The notes: generated from the sequence alone by a model not told the origin. Positions 18,744-28,486 are shown, counted from the stretch's first letter. The stretch is 64,000 bases of DNA from Stenotrophomonas maltophilia (GCF_002799155.1 NZ_NERD01000002.1:2418001-2482000), one strand, 5' to 3'. Made by a program: numbers and translations.

Positions 18744-19697
18744 TCAGCGCGGGATCGACGTCAGTTCGTCGATGCCCAGCGCGAGGTTGAGGTTCTGCAT
18801 GGCCTGGGTGGCCGCGCCCTTCAGCAGGTTGTCCAGGGTCGCCACCACGACGACCCGCTTGCCGCCCGGGGCCAGGGTGAAGCCGCCGACCTGCGCACCA
18901 TGGCGGCCGGCGATGCGGCTGACCCACGGTGCTTCATCCACCACCTCGATCAGCGGTTCGCCGGCATAGGCCTGCTGGAAGCGCTCGACGATCTGCTCAC
19001 GGGTCTGCACGCGGTTCAGCCACAGGTTGGCGGTGAGGGTGATGCCACGGAAATGCGGCGCGACGTGCGGCATGAACTCGACCGCCACGCCCAGCTGCAC
19101 CGACACCTCGCGCTCGTGCACGTGGTTGGTCAGCGCATACGGCATCAGGTTGTCGGCCAGCAGTTCGACGTTGTTCTTGTCCGACGGCGTGGTGCCGGCA
19201 CCGGAGTAACCGGACACACCGAAGCACTGCGGCGGGCCTGCCAGCAGGTCCAGCAGCGGATGCACCGCCAGCTGCATCGCCGTGGCATAGCAGCCCGGGT
19301 TGCTGATGTGCTTCTGGCCGTAGTAGCGGCCGCGGGTCAGCTCCGGCAGGCCGTAGTACCAGCTGTTGTCGAAACGGTAGTCGGCCGAGAGGTCGACGAT
19401 GACGGTGTCCGGCTTCGCGGTTTCAAGCGCGGCCACGAACGGCGCAGCCAGCCCATTGGGCAGAGCCAGGATCACCGCGTCCACGCCCTTGGCGGCCACC
19501 GCGTCGGCGTCCAGGTTCTCGTACTGCAGGCCACCCTGGAATTCCGGATGGTGGTCGGACAGGCGCTGCCCGGCGCGCTCGCGCGAAGAGACGAAGGCCA
19601 GTTCCAGGCGCGGATGGGCGGCCACCAGCTTGATCAGCTCGGCGCCGGTATGGCCTCGGGCCCCGACGATGCCCAGGGTGAAAGTCGAATCGTTCAT
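18744..19697 (-). CDS. argC: N-acetyl-gamma-glutamyl-phosphate reductase
   Basis: A 317-residue NADPH-dependent reductase of arginine synthesis. It begins with the nucleotide loop [14 protein letters not shown], has the catalytic cysteine in [13 protein letters not shown] near residue 135, and GVSGYSGAG in the middle. The length fits the shorter ArgC type. Its ATG overlaps the stop of the upstream GNAT gene (ATGA). Confidence 0.95.
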   Translation of the reverse strand: MNDSTFTLGIVGARGHTGAELIKLVAAHPRLELAFVSSRERAGQRLSDHHPEFQGGLQYENLDADAVAAKGVDAVILALPNGLAAPFVAALETAKPDTVIVDLSADYRFDNSWYYGLPELTRGRYYGQKHISNPGCYATAMQLAVHPLLDLLAGPPQCFGVSGYSGAGTTPSDKNNVELLADNLMPYALTNHVHEREVSVQLGVAVEFMPHVAPHFRGITLTANLWLNRVQTREQIVERFQQAYAGEPLIEVVDEAPWVSRIAGRHGAQVGGFTLAPGGKRVVVVATLDNLLKGAATQAMQNLNLALGIDELTSIPR

Positions 19698-20296
19698 GCA
19701 TGACTGTCCAGGCGGTACTGCAGGTGGCGCTTCACGCCCTGCCATTCCGCATCGATGATGGAGAAGATGACGGTGTCGCGCGGCGTGCCGTCGGCGTGCC
19801 GCTTGTGGTTGCGCAGCACGCCATCCTGCTTGGCGCCGAGGCGGGCGATGGCGGTGCGCGACGTGGCGTTGAACCAGCTGGTCTCCAGCACCACGCTGAT
19901 GCACCCCAGCACCTCGAAGGCGTGCTGCAGCAGCAACAGCTTGGCTTCGGTGTTGGCGCCGGTGCGCTGCACGCGCGGCGTGTACCAGGTGTAGCCAAGG
20001 CTGAGTCTAGGCACGCTGGCATCCAGATCGTAGAAGCGCGTGCTGCCGATGATGTCCCCGGCCGCATCACGGATCACGAACGGCAGCGCCCTGCCCTCGG
20101 CCTGCGCCTGCAGCGCCGCCTGCACATAGGCCTCGGCCCGCTCCGGCGACGGCACCTGGGTGTACCAGAGCTGGTCCAGCCCGCTGCCGTCGAGCGCAGC
20201 ACGCAGGCCGGGCACGTGCTCGTACTGCAGCGGTTGCAGCGTCACGTGCCGGCCGCGCAGGGTGGGCACCAGATTCCATGCGTCCGGGTTGTTCAT
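19694..20296 (-). CDS. GNAT N-acetyltransferase (RimJ/RimL-like) between argB/A and argC
   Basis: A 200-residue acetyltransferase of the RimJ/RimL group. It begins [11 protein letters not shown] near residue 13, with [10 protein letters not shown] in the middle and the acetyl-CoA region near [18 protein letters not shown] (about 108-125). It lies 3 bp after the N-acetylglutamate synthase/kinase gene and overlaps argC by 4 bp, so it is firmly part of the arginine operon. The acceptor substrate is unknown. Such a neighbour may act on a pathway amine or on a protein; sequence alone does not decide. Confidence 0.82.
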   Translation of the reverse strand: MNNPDAWNLVPTLRGRHVTLQPLQYEHVPGLRAALDGSGLDQLWYTQVPSPERAEAYVQAALQAQAEGRALPFVIRDAAGDIIGSTRFYDLDASVPRLSLGYTWYTPRVQRTGANTEAKLLLLQHAFEVLGCISVVLETSWFNATSRTAIARLGAKQDGVLRNHKRHADGTPRDTVIFSIIDAEWQGVKRHLQYRLDSHA

Positions 20297-20299
20297 CGC

Positions 20300-21628
20300 T
20301 CAGCCCTGCAGGCTCGGTGCGCGCCGGGCGCAATGGTCGACATAGGTGCGGATACGATCGATGCCATCGGCGCCGTACCAGAACACCTTCCAATGGTCCT
20401 GCTTGTAGCAGCCGTCGGATTCAGCGTAGTAGAAGTGGTTGATCGGGTTGCCGTGGCGGGAGCGCCAGAACAGCTGCGGGGTTTCCTCCAGCATCACGTT
20501 CCACACTGCGCGGCCCAGGCCTTCGCCCTGTGCATCGTCGAGCACGGCGAACTTGTCCAGGTACACGCCTTCGGCCTCGTCGGTGAGGATCACCGCGGTG
20601 CGGTAGTTCTCGCTGACATAGGCGCGCAGCAGCCTGGTCTTTTCGAAGTAGTCCGGCACCAGGGTGCGGCCGAAGCTGGATTCGATCAGGCCCTTCAGGC
20701 GCGGCAGGGCCAGCTCGTTCCAGGCGGTGGCACGCAGCACCTTTTCGCCCTTGCGCACCAGCGTGCCCGAGCCCTTGTGGGTGAACAGTTCCTTGGCCAG
20801 GTCGGCCGGTCGGGTGATCGACACCGACGATTCCAGCGGCAGGCGGTCGAGCAGGTCCTTGATCTGTTCGATCTTCACTTTCATGCCGCCGTGGATCCAC
20901 GGCTGCGCGATCAGGTGGTCGTACTCGGTGGACAGGTTGATCGAATCGATCACGCTGCCCGCCTCGTCCAGCAGGCCACCGGTGCCGGTCAGGAAGATGA
21001 TCTTGTACGGCTGCAGCTCCTGCACCAGCTCGTTGGCGGCGAAGTCGGCGTTGACGTTGAGGATCTGGCCACCTGCGGTTTCACCCAGGCTGGTGATCAC
21101 CGGGATCGAGCCGGCGCGCAGGCTGGCTTCGATCGGCGCCAGGTTGACCCGCTTTACTTCGCCGACCAGGCCGTAGGTGTCCACGTCCAGGTACTCGGCC
21201 TCGAACACGCCACCGGTGATGGAGGTGGCGCGCGCACCGTTCTGCTGCAGCGCCTCGACCAGGCGCAGGTTGGACTGCTGGAACACCCGGCGCACGATCG
21301 CCAGCGCTTCCGGCGAGGTCACGCGCAGGCCGTTGACGGTCTGCTTCTCGATGCCGGCCGCCGACAGTTCGGCATCCAGTTGCGGGCCGGCGCCGTGCAG
21401 CACGATCGGGGTCAGGCCGACTTCCTGCAGGAACGACAGCGAAGAGGTCAGCGCGTCGAGATCGTCGCGCAGCACCGCGCCGCCGACCTTGACCACGGCA
21501 AAGCGCTTGGCGTCCAGCTGCGAGAAGCGCTTGAGGTACTGGCTGATCTCCTTCGCGCTGGCCATGCTGGAAAGCAGGCGCACGATGGTCTGGCGGGTCT
21601 GGCGGTGGGGCTGGAGGGCAGGAGACAT
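20300..21628 (-). CDS. argB: Bifunctional N-acetylglutamate synthase/kinase
   Basis: A 442-residue fusion carrying the first two steps of arginine synthesis. The N-terminal part (about 30-285) is an amino-acid kinase with VVKVGGAVL near residue 45, [10 protein letters not shown] near 80 and [13 protein letters not shown] near 215. The C-terminal part (about 290-440) is a GNAT acetyltransferase domain ([27 protein letters not shown]) making N-acetylglutamate. This NAGS-K arrangement is known from Xanthomonas and resembles the vertebrate enzyme. I start at the ATG at 21628; a GTG at 21661 overlapping argE is an alternative. Confidence 0.92.
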   Translation of the reverse strand: MSPALQPHRQTRQTIVRLLSSMASAKEISQYLKRFSQLDAKRFAVVKVGGAVLRDDLDALTSSLSFLQEVGLTPIVLHGAGPQLDAELSAAGIEKQTVNGLRVTSPEALAIVRRVFQQSNLRLVEALQQNGARATSITGGVFEAEYLDVDTYGLVGEVKRVNLAPIEASLRAGSIPVITSLGETAGGQILNVNADFAANELVQELQPYKIIFLTGTGGLLDEAGSVIDSINLSTEYDHLIAQPWIHGGMKVKIEQIKDLLDRLPLESSVSITRPADLAKELFTHKGSGTLVRKGEKVLRATAWNELALPRLKGLIESSFGRTLVPDYFEKTRLLRAYVSENYRTAVILTDEAEGVYLDKFAVLDDAQGEGLGRAVWNVMLEETPQLFWRSRHGNPINHFYYAESDGCYKQDHWKVFWYGADGIDRIRTYVDHCARRAPSLQG

Positions 21629-21653
21629 TTCGGTTTCGTCGGAAAGGGAAGAA

Positions 21654-22751
21654 TCAGGCACCGGCGGCGATGATGCGGTGCACGGCGTCGGTGTAGCGCT
21701 GCAGCTGGTCCAGCGTCACGAACTCATCGGCGGTGTGGGCCTGGGCGATGTCGCCCGGGCCGAACACCAGGGTGGTGTAACCGGCGGCGGAGAACAGCGA
21801 GGCCTCGGTCCAGAAGTCCACCGCGTTGCCGATCGGCAGCTCCAGCGCATCAGCCACGTCGCGCGCCAGGAGGCGGCGGTTCTCGGCCTCGGCGATGTCG
21901 CCGGCCGGCAGGCTGGGACCACGGAAGGTTTCGGTGAACACGGCTGCTTCCGGTTCGGCGAAACCGGCGAAGGTCGCCAGCAGTGCGTCGATATCCATCG
22001 ACGGCAGCGGGCGGAACCCGAACCGCACTTCGGCAGCCGGCGCGATCATGTTGGCCTTGATGCCTCCTTCCACGCGGCCGATGTTGAAGCGCAACCCGGT
22101 CAGGCCGCCGAAGCGCGCCGAGGCCAGCGATTCGACATGGTCCAGCGCGCGGTTGCCCCAGCGCATGGCCTGGTGCAGCGCACTGGCGGCCGCATCCTGC
22201 TTGCCCGAGGCATGGCCGGCACGGCCCGCGAACTGCATCAGCACCGAGCTGATGCCCCGGTGCGCCAGCACCGCTTCGCTCATGGTCGGCTCCGCCACCA
22301 ACACCGCTTCGTACGGCAGGCCACGGGCCAGGAACGCGGCGATGCAGCGCGGATCGTTGGCTTCCTCGTCGCTGGAGAACAGGAACGCGGCGTTGCCGTC
22401 GCTGGCATTGGCCGCAGCCACCAGCGCGGCGGCGGCACCCTTGATGTCGCACACGCCAAGGCCGACCACGCGGTCGTCCATGCGCCGCATCACGTGCGGG
22501 TCGGCACTCCAGTGCGGCGAATCCGGCACCGTATCCAGATGCACGTTGAACAGGTACTTCGGGGTCCCGCGCACGGCGTGCAGGCTGACCGCACCAGCGC
22601 CATGATCAATCACCTCGACGTTGAAGCCGGGCAGGTTCGCGCGCAGGTAATCGAAGATGCCACCGGTGGTGATCGCACGCGGCGGGTTGCGGGTGTCGAA
22701 GGACACCAGGGCCTGCAGGTGCTGCAGGGTGGAAGCAAGCAGGTCGGTCAT
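21654..22751 (-). CDS. argE: Acetylornithine / N-acetylcitrulline deacetylase
   Basis: A 365-residue M20-family metalloenzyme. Metal and catalytic residues are visible: HLDTVPDS (H and D) near residue 67, SSDEEAND with the double glutamate near 125, and later EAVLAHRG. In Xanthomonas, where argF' makes N-acetylcitrulline, the matching enzyme is an N-acetylcitrulline deacetylase. The presence of argF' in the same operon makes that the likely substrate here. I start at the ATG at 22751; a TTG 12 bp upstream also opens the frame. Confidence 0.9.
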   Translation of the reverse strand: MTDLLASTLQHLQALVSFDTRNPPRAITTGGIFDYLRANLPGFNVEVIDHGAGAVSLHAVRGTPKYLFNVHLDTVPDSPHWSADPHVMRRMDDRVVGLGVCDIKGAAAALVAAANASDGNAAFLFSSDEEANDPRCIAAFLARGLPYEAVLVAEPTMSEAVLAHRGISSVLMQFAGRAGHASGKQDAAASALHQAMRWGNRALDHVESLASARFGGLTGLRFNIGRVEGGIKANMIAPAAEVRFGFRPLPSMDIDALLATFAGFAEPEAAVFTETFRGPSLPAGDIAEAENRRLLARDVADALELPIGNAVDFWTEASLFSAAGYTTLVFGPGDIAQAHTADEFVTLDQLQRYTDAVHRIIAAGA

Positions 22752-22756
22752 GGGAA

Positions 22757-23209
22757 TCAACAAGGTGTTTGCCCGGGCGTAGCCGGGGCATAGAGGTTCT
22801 GGCGCACAATTTCCATCAGCAACTCTGGCCGTGCCGGCGCGCTGAAGCCGAAGGGGGCGTAGAGCCGATGTGCATCGCTGGTGGCCAGCATGAAGCGGCG
22901 CAGGCCCTGCAGCTGCGGATGGGCCATGATCGCCTGCAGCAGCTGCTTGCTGTAGCCCTGGCCGCGGTGCTGCGGCAGCACGAACACGTCAGCCAGATAA
23001 GCAAAGGTGGCACCGTCGGTGATGACGCGCGCAAACGCAACCTGGCCGGACGCGTCCAGATAGGCGCCAAAACACAGCGAACCGGCAATGGCCCGTTCCA
23101 CCAGTTCGCGCCCGATGCCCAGGCTCCAATGGGCCTGGGTAGACAGGAACTGGTGGATCAGGGCAACGTCCAAGTGCTGCGGATCGGTGCTGATGCGGAG
23201 TGCGCTCAT
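22757..23209 (-). CDS. GNAT N-acetyltransferase between argG and argE
   Basis: A 150-residue stand-alone GNAT protein. The acetyl-CoA loop is seen in LADVFVLPQHRGQGYSKQLL (about 82-101), with the V-x-P-x-x-RGxGxS pattern, and the C-terminal part has RLYAPFGFSAP. It sits 55 bp after argG and 5 bp before argE, in the same direction. Acceptor unknown. It is not the operon's N-acetylglutamate synthase, since that activity is carried by the argB fusion. Confidence 0.82.
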   Translation of the reverse strand: MSALRISTDPQHLDVALIHQFLSTQAHWSLGIGRELVERAIAGSLCFGAYLDASGQVAFARVITDGATFAYLADVFVLPQHRGQGYSKQLLQAIMAHPQLQGLRRFMLATSDAHRLYAPFGFSAPARPELLMEIVRQNLYAPATPGQTPC

Positions 23210-23264
23210 CGATTCATCCGTTTGCTGCGCACCCTGGCCCACAGCGGGCCAGGGCACCAGGGTG

Positions 23265-24455
23265 TCAGCGGTTCACCTGCGCATAGAGCGTGGAGCTCAT
23301 GCCGAACAGCTTGATGAAGCCCTCCGCCTCTTCCACGCCCCAGTCGGCCGACTGCGCGTAGGTGGCACCCTTGGTGTTGAGCAGGTGCGGCGACTTCACG
23401 GCCACCGCGTCGACGCGGCCACCGCGGGTTTCCAGCACCACTTCGCCGTTGACCTTGGCCTGCGAGGACTTCAGGAACGCCTCGATGTCGGTCTTCAGCG
23501 GGTCGTGGTAGAAGCCTTCGTACACCAGCTCCACCCACTTGCGCGCCACGTCCGGCTTGAAGCGGTTCTGCTGCTTGGTCAGCACGGCATCTTCCAGCGC
23601 GCGGTGCGCGGCCAGCAGCGAGACCAGGCCGGGGGCCTCGAACACGATGCGGCCCTTCAGGCCGATCACGGTGTCGCCGGTGTACACGCCGCGGCCGACG
23701 CCGTAGGGGGCGAACAGCTTGTTGAGCTGGGCCAGGATCTGGTCGCCCGGCAGCGCCTTGCCGTTCAGTTCGACGGCTTCGCCCTCGACGAACTTCAGGG
23801 TGACGGTCAGGGCCTGCTCCGGCCATTCGCTGCGCGGCGCGCACCAGCCACGCGCGCCCTCGCCTGGGGCTTCCCAACGGTCGATCTCACCACCGGACAT
23901 GGTCACGCCCAGCAGGTTTTCGTTGATGGTGTAGGCCTGCTGCTTGGCACGCACGCCGAAACCGCGCTCTTCCAGGTACTTCTGCTCGTAGGCACGGGTC
24001 TGGGTGTGTTCTTTCTGGATCTCGCGGATCGGCGCGATGATCTGGTAGTCACCCAGGGCCTTCACCGCCAGGTCGAAGCGGACCTGGTCGTTGCCCATGC
24101 CGGTGCAGCCGTGGGCGATGATGTTGGTGCCCAGTTCGGCGGCACGCTTCAGCGCCGCATCGACGATCAGGTAGCGGTCCGAGACCAGCAGCGGGTACTG
24201 GCCCTGGTAGCCTTCACCGGCCCACACGAACGGCTTGACGAAGCCTTCCCAGATGGCCGGGCCACCGTTGACGGTGACGTGGCTGGTCACGCCCAGCTCG
24301 GCGGCGCGCTTCTCGATGAAATCGCGCTCTTCATCATCCACGCCGCCGGTATCGGCGAACACGGTGTGCACGTTGTAGCCACGCTCCTGCAGGTACGGCA
24401 CGCAGAAGCTGGTATCCAGGCCGCCGGAGAAGGCGAGAACGACGTCTTTGCTCAT
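23265..24455 (-). CDS. argG: Argininosuccinate synthase
   Basis: A 396-residue ATP-dependent ligase joining citrulline and aspartate. It opens with the PP-loop [11 protein letters not shown] (residues 7-17) and has [13 protein letters not shown] near 115 and [12 protein letters not shown] near 190. I start at the ATG at 24455; a TTG at 24470 also opens the frame. It is the second gene of the operon, separated from argF' by a gap that holds a SMAG palindrome. Confidence 0.95.
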   Translation of the reverse strand: MSKDVVLAFSGGLDTSFCVPYLQERGYNVHTVFADTGGVDDEERDFIEKRAAELGVTSHVTVNGGPAIWEGFVKPFVWAGEGYQGQYPLLVSDRYLIVDAALKRAAELGTNIIAHGCTGMGNDQVRFDLAVKALGDYQIIAPIREIQKEHTQTRAYEQKYLEERGFGVRAKQQAYTINENLLGVTMSGGEIDRWEAPGEGARGWCAPRSEWPEQALTVTLKFVEGEAVELNGKALPGDQILAQLNKLFAPYGVGRGVYTGDTVIGLKGRIVFEAPGLVSLLAAHRALEDAVLTKQQNRFKPDVARKWVELVYEGFYHDPLKTDIEAFLKSSQAKVNGEVVLETRGGRVDAVAVKSPHLLNTKGATYAQSADWGVEEAEGFIKLFGMSSTLYAQVNR

Positions 24456-24479
24456 GGGGGTAATGTCCAATCAGGTGGG

Positions 24480-24502
24480 GTAGCGCCGGGCCATGCCCGG
24501 CG
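24480..24502 (+). repeat. SMAG palindrome inside the arg operon (argF'-argG gap)
   Basis: GTAG (24480-24483) is followed by CGCCGGGC (24484-24491), loop CAT and GCCCGGCG (24495-24502), an 8-bp perfect stem. It lies in the 68-bp space between argF' and argG. In the operon's message it forms a very stable hairpin and could separate the abundance of argF' from the genes below it. Confidence 0.9.
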
Positions 24503-24523
24503 GATTGTTTCAATGCTTGGGAA

Positions 24524-25534
24524 TCAGCGCCCGGCAACCGCCGCCATGATCGCCTTCTGCACGTGCAGGCGGTTCTCGGCTTCGTTGATGGCGATGCACT
24601 GCGGCGAATCCATCACGCCGTCGGTGGCCTTCACGTTGCGGCGCAGCGGCAGGCAGTGGCTGAACACACCGTTGTTGGTCAGCGCCATCTTCCGCTCGTC
24701 CACGATGAAGTGCTTGAACTGGTCGCGGATCGGCTTTTCCGGTTCCCAGTTGCCGAAGAACGGCAGCGCGCCCCAGCTCTTGGCGTAGACCACGTCGGCG
24801 CCGGCGTAAGCGCTGTCGATGTCATGGCTGATCTTCAGCGAGCCGCCGCTCTCGGCCACGTTCTGCTCGGCCCAGCCCATGTAGCGGTCGTCGAGGATGT
24901 AGTCGGCGGTCGGGCACAGCAGGGTCACGTCCATGCCCATGCGGGTGGCGATGGTCAGCGCCGAATTGGCCACGGCGGTGTTCAGCGGCTTGGGGTGGTA
25001 GGTCCAGGTCAGCACGTACTTCTTGCCGCGCAGGTCCTGGGTGCCGAAGTGCTCCTGCAGGGCCATGATGTGGGCCAGCTCCTGGCACGGGTGGGTGATG
25101 GTCTCCATGTTGATGACCGGCACCGGCGAGTACCTGGCGAAGCTGTTGAGGACGATGTCCTGGCGGTCGTAGGCCCAGTCGATGAACTTGGGGAACGCGC
25201 GCACGGCGATGATGTCGCAGTAACGGCCCAGCACCTTGGCCACTTCAGCGATGTGCTCTTCGGTATCGCCGTCCATCACCGTGCCGAGGTTGAACTCGAT
25301 CGGCCACGCATCCTTGCCCGGCTGCAGCACCACCGCGTGGGCGCCGAGCTGGAACGCGCCCAGTTCGAAGCTGGTGCGGGTGCGCATGGACGGGTTGAAG
25401 AACACGAGCGCGATCGACTTGCCCTTGAGCTGGTCGCCGAGCTTGTTGCGCTTGAACAGCGCGGCCTGGGTCAACAGCGCATCGAGATCGCTGCGGCTCC
25501 AGTCCTGGGTGTTCAGGAAGTGCTTGGGGGACAT
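24524..25534 (-). CDS. argF': N-acetylornithine carbamoyltransferase (argF')
   Basis: A 336-residue transcarbamylase. The carbamoyl-phosphate motif SMRTRTSFE is at about 49-57, HPCQELAH near 147 and the substrate loop CLPLRRNVKATD near 293-304. In the Xanthomonas enzyme Glu92 selects N-acetylornithine over succinylornithine; with the start used here, the second Glu-position count places a glutamate at 92 within GDTEEHI. I chose the second of two adjacent ATGs (25534) because AAGGA is 6 nt upstream of it and only 3 nt before the first. First gene of the arg/pro operon, downstream of the leader and hairpin at 25641-25797. Confidence 0.94.
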   Translation of the reverse strand: MSPKHFLNTQDWSRSDLDALLTQAALFKRNKLGDQLKGKSIALVFFNPSMRTRTSFELGAFQLGAHAVVLQPGKDAWPIEFNLGTVMDGDTEEHIAEVAKVLGRYCDIIAVRAFPKFIDWAYDRQDIVLNSFARYSPVPVINMETITHPCQELAHIMALQEHFGTQDLRGKKYVLTWTYHPKPLNTAVANSALTIATRMGMDVTLLCPTADYILDDRYMGWAEQNVAESGGSLKISHDIDSAYAGADVVYAKSWGALPFFGNWEPEKPIRDQFKHFIVDERKMALTNNGVFSHCLPLRRNVKATDGVMDSPQCIAINEAENRLHVQKAIMAAVAGR

Positions 25535-25640
25535 CATCTTTCCTTGCGTGGCGGCGCCGGCTTCGACGCGGTGGAAGGGAAAACAGGAACCAAAGGTGGA
25601 ACGAAAAGGTTGCAGTTGCAGCTTTCAGAACGCGAAAACG

Positions 25641-25670
25641 AAAAAACCCAGCCGGCGGGCTGGGTTTTTT
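25641..25670 (-). terminator. Terminator hairpin in the argF' leader (putative attenuator)
   Basis: On the minus strand CCCAGCC (25664-25658), loop CGCC, GGCTGGG (25653-25647) is followed by six T, a strong intrinsic terminator about 107 nt before argF'. The 5' arm ACCCAGC can instead pair with GCTGGGT (25704-25698), which covers the last two codons and the first base of the stop codon of the upstream leader ORF. This is the geometry of a translation-coupled attenuator. Because the stem is flanked by A and T runs it would also work on the plus strand. It could simply end the upstream gene at 25853. Confidence 0.8.
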
Positions 25671-25695
25671 TCGGACGAACAGCAAAAAGCTCCGG

Positions 25696-25797
25696 TTACC
25701 CAGCGAGGATGTGGGGTTCCGGTCGACGCGCACGCGAGGTCATGCCCGACGCCTGTCGGGCTGCGCTGCTGTCGTGCTGGAAGTCGGTGAGCTTCAT
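25696..25797 (-). CDS. Putative arginine leader peptide (33 aa)
   Basis: A short frame on the minus strand, MKLTDFQ...SRARRPEPHILAG, ending in TAA. It carries four arginine codons, three of them in a R-x-R-R cluster (CGT at 25734-25732, CGT-CGA at 25728-25723), placed 19 nt before the segment that can pair with the terminator's 5' arm. A 7-bp hairpin GCCCGAC/GTCGGGC lies earlier in the frame. The ribosome site is weak (AAAGATGG), so translation is unproven. Position, codon content and the overlapping antiterminator are the reasons for the call. Confidence 0.5.
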   Translation of the reverse strand: MKLTDFQHDSSAARQASGMTSRARRPEPHILAG

Positions 25798-25852
25798 GGT
25801 CGACCATCTTTGCATGCGGCCGGGGCCTGCGCAAGGGGCCGGGGTCCCAGAA

Positions 25853-26416
25853 TCAGGGATTGCTGGCAGTGCCCTGCTCGGGGCCGACCCAGGGGGTGAT
25901 CGACACCCGGATCTTGAGCCGGTTGCCAGGGTCTTCCGGCAGCCGCGAGCGGTACTTGGTGCCCTTGTAGACGTAATCCACGTCGTAGGCGATGGGGCGG
26001 CGGAATTCACGCCCCACCGGCACGATGCGGCAGTCGCGGGTCAGCATCGGGCCATTGCTGGCCGGCGCCGGGGCCGGCGTCTCGGCTCCGGTCTCCTCAA
26101 CGGCCTCCTCGTCGCTGCGCTTGAACATCGAGCGCACCGAGTCCCAGAAGCGGCTGATCCGGCCCTTGTCCTCGACCGGCTCCTCGCCGGTCACGTTCAC
26201 CGGGGCCAGGGTCCGGGTCGAGACCGGCTCGCAATGCTCCTCGGTGCGGGTCGCGCGCAGGGTCTGGAACACCGGCTCGACGTTCAGCACCTGGGCATAG
26301 TCGAACTTCACGTTCTCCACGATCACCACCCGGTTGCGGGGCTCGGCCTCCTGCGCCAGCACCACGGCGGGCAGCGCCGACAGGCAGGCCAGGGTCAGCA
26401 ACGCGGTGGATTTCAT
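25853..26416 (-). CDS. Secreted protein of unknown function
   Basis: A 187-residue protein with a clear signal peptide (hydrophobic 4-20, cleavage after VVLA-QE). The middle is acidic and Pro/Ala-rich (about 100-130) and holds a charged helix (GRISRFWDSVRSMFKRSDEE). The C-terminal end, RPIAYDVDYVYKGTKYRSRL followed by DPGNRLKIRVSITP, resembles the C-terminal beta segment seen in Gly-zipper/17-kDa envelope antigens, so an envelope role is plausible. I do not recognise a named family. It diverges from cysS; the ATG at 26416 was chosen because it opens the signal peptide. Confidence 0.75.
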   Translation of the reverse strand: MKSTALLTLACLSALPAVVLAQEAEPRNRVVIVENVKFDYAQVLNVEPVFQTLRATRTEEHCEPVSTRTLAPVNVTGEEPVEDKGRISRFWDSVRSMFKRSDEEAVEETGAETPAPAPASNGPMLTRDCRIVPVGREFRRPIAYDVDYVYKGTKYRSRLPEDPGNRLKIRVSITPWVGPEQGTASNP

Positions 26417-26513
26417 TGGCGATGGGAGCAAGGACACGGCAATAGTGTAGGCAGTGACGAGCGCAAGGGGCTGAACATTACCCGTCCACGCCGCTCCTGC
26501 CCACCCCACCTTG

Positions 26514-26531
26514 GGTGGACCCGCGTCCACC
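26514..26531. repeat. Short palindrome in the cysS leader region
   Basis: GGTGGAC (26514-26520), loop CCGC, GTCCACC (26525-26531), a perfect 7-bp stem between the divergent secreted-protein gene and cysS. It resembles the stem of SMAG elements but lacks GTAG, so assignment to that family is uncertain. The rest of the 187-bp gap shows no gene. Confidence 0.5.
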
Positions 26532-26603
26532 GGTGGCAACAGGTGCCCCCAAACGGGGCCGACACGTTCTAAAATCGCAGGCTTGTCCCCCAGCCACAGC
26601 CCC

Positions 26604-27980
26604 ATGACCCTGCGCCTGCACAACAACCTGACTCGCCAGCTCGAACCGTTCACCCCGCTCGATCCGGCCTGTCCGACCCTGTATGTGTGCGGCCCGACGG
26701 TCTACAACTACGTGCACATCGGCAACGCCCGTGGCCCGGTGGTGTTCGGGGTGCTGGCCGACCTGCTGCGCCGCCGCTTCGGCGCACTGCGTTACGCCCG
26801 CAACATCACCGACGTGGACGACAAGATCAACACCGCCGCGCATGAGCAGGGCGTGCCGATCAGCACCATCACCGACAAGTTCGCCGCCGCCTACCGTGAA
26901 GACATGGCCGCGCTGGGCGTCGTGCCGCCGGACATCGAGCCGGAAGTGACCGCGCACATGCCGCAGATCATCACCATGATCGAGCAGCTGATCGCCAACG
27001 GACATGCCTATGCGGCCGAAGGCCACGTGCTGTTCGCGGTGGCCAGCTTCGACGGCTACGGCAAGCTCTCGCGCCGCGACCCGGACGAGATGCTGGCCGG
27101 TGCCCGCGTCGACGTGGCCCCGTACAAGCGCGACCCGGGCGATTTCGTGCTGTGGAAGCCATCCGGCGACGACCTGCCCGGCTGGGAATCGCCGTGGGGT
27201 CGTGGCCGCCCCGGCTGGCACATCGAATGCTCGGCGATGGCTGCTGCCCACCTGGGCGAGACCATCGACATCCACGCCGGCGGCGTCGACCTGCAGTTCC
27301 CGCACCACGAGAACGAGATCGCGCAGAGCGAATGCGCCCACGGCGGCAAGATCTTCGCCCGATTCTGGCTGCACAACGGCATGCTCAACTTCGGTGGCGC
27401 CAAGATGAGCAAGTCGCTGGGCAACATCGAGCGCGTGCATGACCTGGTGCGCCAGCACCCGCCCGAAGCGCTGCGCCTGGCCCTGCTGTCGGCCCACTAC
27501 CGGCAGCCGCTGGACTGGTCCGATGGCCTGATCGAACAGTCGGTGCGCACCCTGGACCGCCTGTACGGCACCCTGCGCGAACTGGCATCGGTCGAGGCGG
27601 TCGTGGCCATCCCGGCTACGGTCGAAGCGACCCTGGACGACGACCTGAACACTCCGCAGGCGCTGGCCGAAGTGGCCCGCATCGCCGCCGACGCGCGTCG
27701 TGCCACCGACCCGGCCGAGCAGGCACGCCTGAAGGGGGAACTCCTCGGCGCCGGCCTGGCGCTGGGCCTGCTGCAGGCCGATCCGGCGCAGTGGTTCGGC
27801 ACCGCAGCCAGTGATGACGGTGACGATGCCCGCATCCAGGGCCTGATCGACGAACGCGCCGCTGCCAAGCAGGCCCGCGATTTCGCCCGTTCCGACGCCA
27901 TCCGCGATCAACTGGCCGCCGAAGGCATCGTGCTGGAAGATACTCCGCAGGGCGTGCGCTGGTCGCGCAAGCGCGGCTGA
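26604..27980 (+). CDS. cysS: Cysteinyl-tRNA synthetase
   Basis: A 458-residue class I aminoacyl-tRNA synthetase. It has the HIGH-type motif [11 protein letters not shown] near residue 38, KMSKSLGNI near 268, and zinc ligands in YVCGPTVYN (C28), HIECSAM and HENE. The C-terminal DALR-type helical domain follows. The start is the ATG at 26604; the frame stays open upstream into the divergent promoter region without homology. It is followed by sufE, which also concerns cysteine. Confidence 0.96.
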   Translation: MTLRLHNNLTRQLEPFTPLDPACPTLYVCGPTVYNYVHIGNARGPVVFGVLADLLRRRFGALRYARNITDVDDKINTAAHEQGVPISTITDKFAAAYREDMAALGVVPPDIEPEVTAHMPQIITMIEQLIANGHAYAAEGHVLFAVASFDGYGKLSRRDPDEMLAGARVDVAPYKRDPGDFVLWKPSGDDLPGWESPWGRGRPGWHIECSAMAAAHLGETIDIHAGGVDLQFPHHENEIAQSECAHGGKIFARFWLHNGMLNFGGAKMSKSLGNIERVHDLVRQHPPEALRLALLSAHYRQPLDWSDGLIEQSVRTLDRLYGTLRELASVEAVVAIPATVEATLDDDLNTPQALAEVARIAADARRATDPAEQARLKGELLGAGLALGLLQADPAQWFGTAASDDGDDARIQGLIDERAAAKQARDFARSDAIRDQLAAEGIVLEDTPQGVRWSRKRG

Positions 27981-28033
27981 CCCGCCCTGCCCCGTGGCCG
28001 GTGCGCCGGCCACGCCCCACCGTAGAGACTGCT

Positions 28034-28486
28034 GTGACCGACTCCCCGTTCCCGCTTGAACCCACCGCCGCCGAGGCCCAGACCGCCATCGCCGAGGAAT
28101 TCGGCTTCTTCGGCGACTGGTCCGAGCGCTACCAGTACCTGATCGACCTCGGCCGCAAGCTGCCGGCCTTCCCGGAAGAATGGAAGACCGAAGAGCATCG
28201 CCTGCTCGGTTGCCAGTCGATGGTCTGGATCGTGCCGGAAGGCAATGCGCAGTCGCTGCGCTTCCACGCCATCAGTGATTCGGCCATCGTCTCCGGCCTG
28301 ATCTTCCTGGCCCTGCGCGTGTACTCCGGGCGCTCGGCGCAGGAGATCCTGGACACCGAACCGAGCTACATCCAGGACATCGGCCTGGCCCGCCACCTCT
28401 CGCCCACCCGCAGCAACGGCGTGGCGGCGATGCTGGCCTTCATCCGCGAGACCGCGCAGGCGCAGCTGCAGCGCGACCCGTCGTGA
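28034..28486 (+). CDS. sufE: Cysteine desulfuration protein SufE
   Basis: A 150-residue sulfur-acceptor protein that takes persulfide sulfur from the SufS desulfurase and passes it to the SufBCD scaffold. The acceptor cysteine is in EEHRLLGCQSMVWI near residue 66. No suf operon is present in this window. The frame has no ATG; I chose the GTG at 28034, which gives the usual family length. The stop overlaps the GTG start of the next gene (GTGA). Confidence 0.88.
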   Translation: MTDSPFPLEPTAAEAQTAIAEEFGFFGDWSERYQYLIDLGRKLPAFPEEWKTEEHRLLGCQSMVWIVPEGNAQSLRFHAISDSAIVSGLIFLALRVYSGRSAQEILDTEPSYIQDIGLARHLSPTRSNGVAAMLAFIRETAQAQLQRDPS

